Of a stretch of DNA of 64,000 nt, positions 56,546 to 64,000 are shown in pieces. Within the stretch, counting starts at the first letter, position 1; every line of letters starts with the position of its first letter. The position numbers were made by a program, and so were the translations under genes. Below the pieces are notes generated by a model. It searched no databases, was not told the DNA's origin, and was given only the letters and a program-made list of their open reading frames with translations. Origin of the DNA: Plectosphaerella cucumerina (Eukaryota; Ascomycota; Sordariomycetes; Glomerellales; Plectosphaerellaceae); assembly GCA_020746995.1 (NCBI GenBank), contig JAGPXD010000002.1:2542001-2606000 (forward strand). The letters run 5' to 3'.

Positions 56546-58242
56546 ATGGACGCCTACAATACAATGCCTTCCATGTCGTCGGCGCCATCAGTCGACGGCA
56601 TCGACCTCGGCGGCGGGGTCGACGGCCTCCCACATTCCCTCTTTGACGAGGCTCTCATGTGAGTCGCAACAAGCGCCAGCATCCCACTCTCTACCCGGCA
56701 ACGAGCTGACATGTGCGCCTCCAGCGATAACGTCGGCGCATCATACCCCGGCCTGGCCTTCCCGACTACATACGACTTCCAAGACTTCTCCGCCGGCTTC
56801 GACGACCCCTTCTCCATGACAACGCGGCAGTACGAGATGCCCGCGCCCGTCGACGACCTCAACACCGAGTCGCCATCGCAGGAGCTCGACAACAAGCTCC
56901 TGGGCTTCGGTGTACCCATGGCGAAAGCCGCGCTGCTCGACGAGTCCGGCCGGCCCGTGGACCTGTCTCTTGTGACCGCCGAGCTCCGGGGCATGTTCTT
57001 CGTCGCCGAGGACGTCTTCGGCGGCGACAATCCCGGCAGACCCCTCGAGCTGACTTGCTACCGGCGGAACCTCTGGCAATGCCTCGGCGAGATCACCCTG
57101 CCGCGACACATCACTCAGGTTATCGATGCCCAGGGCAACCAGATGCCAGTCTACGAGCTGGCCGCCTCGATAGGCGCCTCTGAGTCCATCGACGGCAAAC
57201 CCACCGAGATCATATCGATCCCCTGGAAGAGCGCCAACGCAGCGCCAGGCGAGGAGTTTAAGGCCAGCGGCGCCCCTGCCAACATCCCCCTGGACCTCGA
57301 GAGCGGCCAGGAGGTCGACATGAACCGCGTCACACTCGGCATGGCCTGGAAGAGACTGCAATTCAAGCATGCCACCGCGAATAATGGCCGGCGGAAGGGC
57401 CTGCAGCAGCACTACATCGTGCATATTAACCTACTCGTTAGGGGCCAGACGGGAGAATGGATCCCGGTCGTCGAGATTCAGTCCAGCCCTGTCATCGTTC
57501 GGGGGAGGAGCCCCCGCAACTTCGACAGCAAGAAGGACGTTCCCGTGTCGGGGGAGAAGAAATCCGATAAGCGGGCTAGTTCGGAGGTCTCGCAGGCGCC
57601 GAAGGAGGAGAACGGACTTTCGGGGCATGGCCAGGGGCTGAACCCCATGGGCACCCTCCAGGTACGACAGCTTCGCCGGCAGGACTGAGAAGGCACTTAC
57701 TGACAGCATGCGCAGCACTCCACTTCGTGGCCGACACCTCAGCCTTACCGCGAGCATACCCCCAACCTGCCCGCAGCAAAAAGGGTGGCCATGTCGCCTG
57801 GCATTCCCCGCCCTCCTGTACCCTCGTGGTCCTCCGAGACGGGCCGATCGCAGAGGCCATCTGCTGGCTCGCACGCCCCTCGCTCTATGGTATCAGGTCC
57901 CATCAACTTGTCTCTCTCTGAGGACGAAAGAAGCCCCAACAGGTCGAGCTCCGAGCTGCACAGCCCTCGCTTCTCCAAGACGACGACCATGCCGGACCCG
58001 AACCTGAGCCAGAGCCCGAAAGATGATGAGGAGATGCTCTACGAGTACTTCCCCCTGAGTGTCGACGACTGGTAAGACCCCTTGTACTTCTCGAAATGGT
58101 GTATTATCTGACAGGTTGTAGGATGCCTCCCGTTGATGCTGTGTACCGACCACACGTGGTGCACCACACCAGCATGCCTTCCGAGATTAAGGCGCAGCAG
58201 CTGAAGAGCAAGATGAAGAGATATTTCACCGCGGAGACGTAA
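56546..58242 (+). CDS. ron1: Ndt80/PhoG-like transcription factor, RON1-type regulator of GlcNAc catabolism
   Basis: Four exons: 56546-56658, 56725-57661, 57716-58071 and 58122-58242, product 508 aa. An acidic N-terminus (MDAYNTMPSMSS) precedes the NDT80-like DNA-binding domain at about residues 105-305: KLLGFGVPMAKAALLDESGRPVDLS, FFVAEDVFGGD, LTCYRRNLWQCLGEITLP, VTLGMAWKRLQFKHATANNGRRKGLQQHYIVHINLLV and EIQSSPVIVRGRSPRNF. The rest is Ser/Pro-rich and ends in a short basic tail (KSKMKRYFTAET) completed by the last exon. By family knowledge (Trichoderma RON1, Neurospora and Aspergillus VIB-1/XprG relatives) it binds DNA, and the RON1 type activates GlcNAc-use genes. The genes around it encode exactly that pathway. 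All intron phases close. Confidence 0.87.
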
Positions 58243-58687
58243 CAGGGACAGGTCAGGTAGTCTGCTGGGGCACGAGAACAAGCCACATCCACATATCTGA
58301 GAAGGTTTCAATTGCGGCGTAACTTGGGAACGATGTATCATATCACGTTCCGCCGGCTTACCACGGCGGGATGCGGAAGGCGGCGACCTCGGCGCTAGGA
58401 TGTATACCCAATTTTGATTTTGTTGACCTATGCACAGGGGCTACACGGAGGTCTTCACGGGAGAATCGGACAGTGATGGGCAAGTTTCTTGTCTTTCTTC
58501 ATTCAATCATACAGTCTAGGTTCGTTCTATGCGCTTCTCGTCATTTTTAGGCACGAACGATGCGGGTATAAATGCCTCCTCCAAGTTTTCCAAGCGAATG
58601 GCTACCAATTTCCAATCAAACTCCTTGCCATTCTGAGCCTTCCTCCTACTGTGCACAAGAAAATCATTGTATCTTCCCAACCAACCT
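58243..58687. other. Intergenic region between convergent ron1 and dam1
   Basis: About 445 bases containing the 3' ends of both transcripts. AT content is higher than in the flanking genes. No other feature recognised. Confidence 0.5.
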
Positions 58688-59990
58688 TCAAGCACCAACC
58701 GCGCCGATGCGCATGTACGACTGCTGCTCCGGGTTCGGTGTCAGGCGGTTCTGCAGTGTGGGCTCGGGGATGCGCGAGGCCATCCGGTCGGGGATCAGGT
58801 CGGGCGAGACAGAGCGCAGCAGGGGGTTAACAGCCGGCCCGTTGGCGCGCAGCAGTGAGGGCGTGGTGGGCTGGGGGTGGACGATGGGCGAGAGTGGGGA
58901 CTCGGCCTCGTCGATGACAACTTCGGCTGAGGGGGGGTTGCCGGGGATGGTGACCTTGATACGCTGGCCGACGGGGGAGCTGGGGCCGCTGCGTAGGGCG
59001 ACGGGGAGGTTCTGCTCGAAGCCCTGGGCCAAGGCGACCTTTTCGATGGACTTGAAGTACTGTGTTGTGTCAGCAGCAAGTCTCTAGGAGGTATGGGGCA
59101 GAGTGGTGAGAGGCAAGGAAGACGAACCTTGACGGTCTTGACCTGCAGCTCCAGTGTGGCATCCTCATCTGCGACGATCATGGCGTGCTGGTGCTGCTGC
59201 AGACTGGAGAGTGTCCACATGTGGTTGACACCTCCCTCGACGCACTTTTGCAGGGCAACAGCCTTGCGGGCGCCGAGGACGATGGCGACAACCTCGCGAG
59301 CGTCGAGAACAGTGCGCACGCCGACTGTCAGAGCGAGGCGAGGCACCTGGTTGATGTCATCGCCGAAGAAGCGAGCATTATCAAGGACGGTGTCGTAGGC
59401 GAGGGTCTTGACGCGGGTGCGCGAGGCGAGGGAGGAGCCGGGCTCGTTGAAGGCGATGTGGCCGTCGGCGCCGATGCCAGCGAGGAAGAGGTCAATGCCG
59501 CCTGCGGCGATGATGGAGGCCTCGTAGGCGGCGCACTCGGCCTCGAGGTCGGGAGCGTTGCCGTCGAGGATGTGGACGTTTTGAGGGGGGATGTTGATGT
59601 GGGAGAAGAGGTGGCGCCACATGAAGGTGTGGTAGCTCTGGGGGTGGTCGCGGGGGATGCCGACATATTCATCCTGGGGGTGTTAGTCGAGCTAAGGGGT
59701 GAGGTGAGGCGGGTGGAATTACCATGTTGAAGGTGACGACGTTCTCAAAGGAGATCTGGGGTGGTAGAGGTCAGTCATGATAGGGTATGGAGGGAGTGAA
59801 GGAGAAGTACCTTGCCGGCATTGTACATCTCCACGAGCGACTTGTACAGAGCCATGGGGCTGCTGCCAGTGGGAAGACCCAAGACGAAGGGCCTCTCGGC
59901 GGTAGGGCCAAAGTCCTTGATGCGGTTCACGACATAGTTGGCGACGTAGTCGGAGGACGCCTGGGCATTGTCGCGGATGATGAGCCTCAT
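58688..59990 (-). CDS. dam1: Glucosamine-6-phosphate deaminase (isomerase)
   Basis: Four exons: 59990-59811, 59755-59723 (33 nt), 59673-59128 and 59059-58688, product 376 aa. MRLIIRDNAQASSDYVANYVVNRIKDF opens the NagB fold. GLPTGSSPMALYKSLVEMY is the phosphate loop. FNMDEYVGIPRDHPQSY is formed across intron 2. LFLAGIGADGHIAFNEPGSS carries the catalytic Asp/His relay and SRTRVKTL follows. Beyond the usual end (about residue 280) there are some 95 extra Ser/Pro-rich residues (SPLSPIVHPQPTTPSLLRANGP). By family knowledge it converts GlcN-6-P to fructose-6-P and ammonia, the last step of the pathway. The exon 3 donor is the less usual GTTCGT. It is divergent from the kinase gene. Confidence 0.93.
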
Positions 59991-62053
59991 GGTGGATGGT
60001 GGTTATGAAGGGGGTCAGTATGGCCAGGGGTATCAAAGTATTGATAGATGTCTCGAGTACCCAGTATCGAGAAGCAAGAAGAGCTGTGTATTTTTGTCTC
60101 GGTCTATGGAAGGAGGAGGAGGAAGAAGCTGGAAAGGGCCCGGATGCAGCACCCAGGACCCTTATGAGAGCCCTCGGGAGGTACCATGGGGAGGCGAATC
60201 TGCTGGGAGCACCACTTACAACATGAGACGTCGCCACGAGTCCCCGGCATGGCTACGATTCAGAACACTGACATCACGGCCGATGGGCGGACTTGCCTAT
60301 GCCGGTATGGCCGGGTGGTTCGTCCGTCCGGGGTATCCGCCAGCGAAGGGGGTCTGACAGGTGCTGGTGGCCAGTAGAACAGCCCGGGGCCATGGAACGT
60401 CACCGCAGTGTGTCGCCCGCGTGGAGGGGGAGGACGTTGGGAAGGCCCCACGGTGCCGGGGCCGGAGTGTGGGGGGATGGGCCGGCGCGGTCTTCAACGT
60501 TGCGAGGAAGCTGGGGACGATGTGCTTGGGGTGGTTATCGGTATCTCGGCCGGGTGAAGGAGTCGGGGAAGAGGTCACCCGTGCTCCACCTCTAACGTGC
60601 CATGATAGCCTGGCCACAGTGTATGACGAGATGGGGCAGTGAATGCTCCAGTGACTACAAGTCGGCTTCCCCGACTTTCAGTTCGCACGATGCGTTGGAG
60701 TTCAGGTAGCCAGTCCTCCGTGGCGTCTCGGCCGGCAGCTCAGTCTCCCGACGGCTGAACATTGTGGCCACCGGGCAATCTCTGGCTTGAATCTTTCGCC
60801 AACATGCTTCCGAAAGGCAAAACTGTCGGTCGAGGGAGCTGCGCCATACTGTTGATCAAGGGTGGTTCCATGTGCTGGTGGAGGTGTGAAGTTGAACGTT
60901 GACTGAGGCACGGACCAGATCCCGGGGGCGAATTGGCGTGGAAGCATGCCATTGTCCGGGGATTACCCGGGCCACCCCCAGCACACGTCCATCCTATCAA
61001 TTTCTCCAAGAGTCAACGTCACATCCCAAACGCAACGTTACAACCACGGAAATCCACTCTTCGTTCTCGTCCACCACAGCAACCGCACATCCCAAGAACG
61101 CCGGTCATGTTCCCTGACATGGGATGGCCCTGCGAATGAACCCCCAAAAAACATGAGACGGTCCGACTGCCAGGCACGTAGGGGGCCTGAAAAATCAACA
61201 CAGACCCCCAAGCCCAATCTGGCGACCGTCTGGCCGTCCCGCCATCCCGCCGTCTCCCTCGTAGCATCCAGTTTCAAACGCCCGCCCACAGTCCGGCTCC
61301 ATATCCTCGGGAGCGTTGCCTCTCCTGGTGGACCACCAGATCCATCCTTTGTACGACGTTGTCTGGCCTCTGGAGCCTCTCCGGGCCTGAGGGGGGGACA
61401 CTCCCTCTGCCGTGACCTCGCTTCCTCCCCCGTATGCCTCCATTGGTCCCCTGATCTACCCGCGCCGTACTCAGAAGAGATCTGCCGTCGTCTGGAACCT
61501 TGGGAAAAAGCTACCACACTCAGCTGCAAGACCAGGGGGGGTGAGAGTGTGTCCACCCGCCATGCCCGACCGCAAGCTCTCACCTTGCTGCCTCACCCTC
61601 ACCTTACCTCCTTGTTGACATACCACTCGACCGACGCGCTCGCCATCCGGTGCTCCCTGTCCATAGGCCGGTAGTCCGCTGCCCATTGCGCCATACGAGC
61701 GGCGACGGTACCGTAGACTCCCCCTCCCCTTCCACCCCGCAAACCCGAGGCCATCCATCGTCGATGCGGGCCTGAAGCTACACCCGAGAAAGACCTCGCA
61801 CAGCTTCCCTCGGATCCAGCGACACGGGGCCATTCAAACCCGACCTTCGTTCGCCTCCCTCCAGCACCCGGGGAAAAAAACCCAGCCTGCCACCTCGTAT
61901 CCCTGGAGCCATATCTAGCCGTGCAACGACGCGCCCCTCCCACCGCCGCATACATGTGCCCGCGGCTTGGCCTCCCGTCGTCCTCATCCTCCTCAACCCC
62001 CAGCCCCTGCCAGCCTCCCATCCACGCATGTCAAGCAGCCGCTCGCTTCTGCA
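59991..62053. promoter_or_regulatory. Divergent region between dam1 and the GlcNAc kinase gene
   Basis: About 2.06 kb between two GlcNAc-pathway start codons, the second-longest gene-free stretch of the window's later half. Many short frames exist on both strands (up to 242 codons at 60946-61674), all Pro/Arg/Ser-rich and without motifs or splice support. C-rich tracts dominate the part near the kinase start, as expected for its leader. No specific regulator site is assigned. Confidence 0.45.
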
Positions 62054-63829
62054 ATGACGACTCTACGCCAGTCCTTTCTCTCCGCCCTCATCAGGCAGCT
62101 CCTGCGCGGCAAGTCGCTGATCCAGGCCTTCCTCGCCCTGTGGCTCGTCCCGGCGCATAGTCCCGTCCCGGCCCCGGCATCGGCTCCGGCCGGGAAGCCC
62201 GTCACGACTCACGCCCTCGGCCTGCGGCGGACCGCTCAAGACTTCCTCCGCGAGGTCGAGCTTCTCGTGCTGGCGCCGGTGGCAGGGGATGGCCTTGCGG
62301 CGCTCTCTGGCGCCATCAAGGCCCAATATCGGGACGCACTGAGGAACAAGACAGAATGCATGCTGCCGTCGTATAATCACCAACTCCCAACCGGACAGGA
62401 GACGGGGCGATATCTCGCTCTTGATGTTGGAGGATCGACGCTCCGGGTTGCTCTCGTCGAGCTTCACGGCACCAGGAAGGGGTCTAACGGCCCTGAGAGC
62501 GAGATTGTCAGGATCAAGTCCTTTTCCATCGGTATCGACGTCAAGAGTCTTGAGGGAGCTGCCTTCTTTGACTGGATGGCGGCGAGGATCATCGAGGTCC
62601 TGGCTGAGGAGAAGGAGGGTCACAGGCAAGAGTCGGATGGCCCCCTTCCCATGGCTCTGTCATGGAGTTTCCCTATTGAGTACGTGTCCCTTTCCCTTAT
62701 TGTGGAACGCTCACTAAAAACCCAAGGCAAACCTCCCTCCGCGGCGGACGCATCAACAACATGGGCAAAGGCTTCCGCGCCGCCCTCGGCCTCGTAGACC
62801 AAGACCTCGGCGCCGTGATCGAAGCCTCATGCCGCCGCGCCGGCCTGGCCGCCGAAGTCCACGCTATCATCAACGACGGCAACGCAACCCTCATGTCCTG
62901 CGCCTACGCCCACCCCGCCACGCGCTTCGGCCTCATCCTCGGCACCGGCGTCAATATTGCCGCCTACCTCCCGGTCCCCCTCGTCGGCACTGCAAAGTTC
63001 GGCGCCCGCCCGCCATCATGGACCGCCCGCGCCCAAAGTGTCATCGTCAACACGGAGCTGGGCATGTTCGGTGGCGGTATCCTCCCTGTGACGCGCTGGG
63101 ATGCGCTGTTGAAGAAGGGGCACCCGCGTCCGGACTTCCAGCCGTTGGAGCAGATGGTTAGTGGAATGTACTTGGGCGAGGTGACGCGGTTCATGATCCT
63201 CGAGGCCATTGAGACGGTGGGGTTGTTCGAGGGGGTCGTGCCCACGAGCCTGCTCGAGCCGTATTCATTTAGCACGGAAACCATGTCTGTTATTCAGGGG
63301 TAAGTCTCCGAACAGCATTCAGACCAATTCAAGAAGCTAACCCCAGTCTAGCGACTCCTCACCCGACTTCGTCAAGTCCATTGACACCCTCTCGGCGCAA
63401 CACCCTTCCACTCGAACTCCTACAACAGAAGATATCACTTTCCTGCGCTCCCTTTCCACCATCATCTCCCGCCGTTCCGCCGCCATCATCGCCGCCTCCA
63501 TCCACGCCATCTGGCAACTCCGTCTGGAGGGCCTGCGGGAAGCCACAGCCGACCTGGAATCCTCTCACCCTGCCAAGGCCACCGCAACCGCCGAGCTCGC
63601 CCTGCAGAAGACCATGGTGGCATTCAACGGAAGCGTGATTGAGAGTTACCCGGGCTTCAGGGAGACATGCCAGGCTCTCATCGACGAGCTTGTGCAAGAG
63701 AGCGCGTCGGTAGATGTGGAGCTCGGCGATCGGGCGTCAGCACCCAGGATCGACCTGGTGCCTGCGAAAGAGAGCTCTATTCTGGGCGCAGGCGTTGCCC
63801 TGGCGGCAGCCATGACTGAGGCTGCGTGA
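62054..63829 (+). CDS. hxk3: Hexokinase-family GlcNAc kinase (HXK3-type)
   Basis: Three exons: 62054-62679, 62727-63299 and 63352-63829, product 558 aa. MTTLRQSFLSALIRQLLRGKSLIQAFLALWL gives a hydrophobic N-terminal segment unlike glycolytic hexokinases, possibly a membrane anchor. The kinase core shows the phosphate-1 motif LALDVGGSTLRVALVEL, the sugar-binding region ALSWSFPIEQTSLRGGRINNMGKGF (joined across intron 1, which has an AAG acceptor), INDGNATLMSCAY, the ATP site GLILGTGVNIAAY, VNTELGMFGGG and a C-terminal AFNGSVIESYPGF with ESSILGAGVALAAAM. In Trichoderma the homologous non-glycolytic hexokinase of the GlcNAc cluster phosphorylates GlcNAc; location beside dam1 and ron1 supports that role here. 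Intact. Confidence 0.9.
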
Positions 63830-64000
63830 GTGACGGGGCTGAAAAGGAGCGGGCGGGATCTGGCGTTGATTAGACTTGTAGCATGACTCTTCAGGTACAG
63901 CGTGCGACCTGAACACGGGAGTGTTTCTCCGTATATTTCCATCATGTTGTCGAAGCATGAGTCTCCGACCAGATGCAATGGATTGTTGTGCAGTGCAAAA
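63830..64000. other. 3' flank of the kinase gene
   Basis: The last 171 bases follow the TGA of the kinase. Nothing else is recognised before the window ends. Confidence 0.4.

Noticed and set aside
60946..61674. 242-codon plus-strand frame between dam1 and the kinase
   Set aside because: Begins and ends without splice or family support and is rich in Pro/Ser/Arg. Several equally long frames overlap on the other strand.
1..64000. CRISPR arrays, insertion sequences, bacterial operons or phage genes
   Set aside because: Spliceosomal introns and fungal gene families throughout show eukaryotic DNA. No regularly spaced repeats or transposase genes were found by eye.

Overview
The window looks like chromosomal DNA of a filamentous ascomycete, most likely a Sordariomycete. 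Genes are GC-rich and spaced 0.1-2 kb apart on both strands. They are cut by short introns (about 48-90 nt, GT...AG, often with CTAAC or CTGAC branch sites). The proteins are typical of Pezizomycotina: Zn2Cys6 regulators, a NACHT/WD40 NLR-like protein, GH3/GH31/GH5 carbohydrate enzymes and an Ndt80-type factor of the RON1 kind. All exon structures were joined by hand from reading frame, splice signals and protein-family continuity.

Region 1 (1-14.1 kb) is mostly housekeeping: TFIIE beta (partial), a small unknown protein, cytochrome b5, F-actin capping protein alpha (with a 19-nt microexon), mitochondrial branched-chain ketoacid dehydrogenase E1 beta, a membrane-anchored GH5 exo-beta-1,3-glucanase, a multi-BRCT protein of the Rtt107/Brc1 type and ESCRT-II Vps25.

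Region 2 (15.1-24.9 kb) is accessory and decaying. It holds an esterase-NACHT-WD40 gene with two homopolymer frameshifts and a Baeyer-Villiger-type monooxygenase with an in-frame stop and a lost splice donor. An apparently intact class C beta-lactamase/transesterase-like gene follows.

Region 3 (25.9-35.5 kb) groups a Zn2Cys6 regulator, a secreted GH3 beta-glucosidase and a cytosolic-type GH31 alpha-xylosidase/alpha-glucosidase. The two enzymes are divergent. The combination suggests uptake and breakdown of xylosylated glucans.

Region 4 (37.1-63.8 kb) contains the fungal N-acetylglucosamine catabolic set: a GH3-GNAT beta-N-acetylglucosaminidase (nag3 type), GlcNAc-6-P deacetylase (dac1), an Ndt80-family regulator (ron1 type), GlcN-6-P deaminase (dam1) and a hexokinase-like GlcNAc kinase (hxk3 type). 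The set is split into two blocks (37-43 kb and 56.5-64 kb). Between them lie a broken MFS sugar transporter, a Zn2Cys6 regulator, a 2-oxoadipate dioxygenase/decarboxylase-like protein (DUF1338), a class II aldolase-like protein, a D-2-hydroxyacid dehydrogenase and an amine-type FAD oxidase. These last genes may form a separate small catabolic cluster.

A candidate undescribed element is a possible RNA polymerase III transcript on the minus strand at about 43.05-43.20 kb. It has perfect A-box and B-box consensus matches at tRNA-like spacing, does not fold as a tRNA, and ends in a strong hairpin followed by TTTT.
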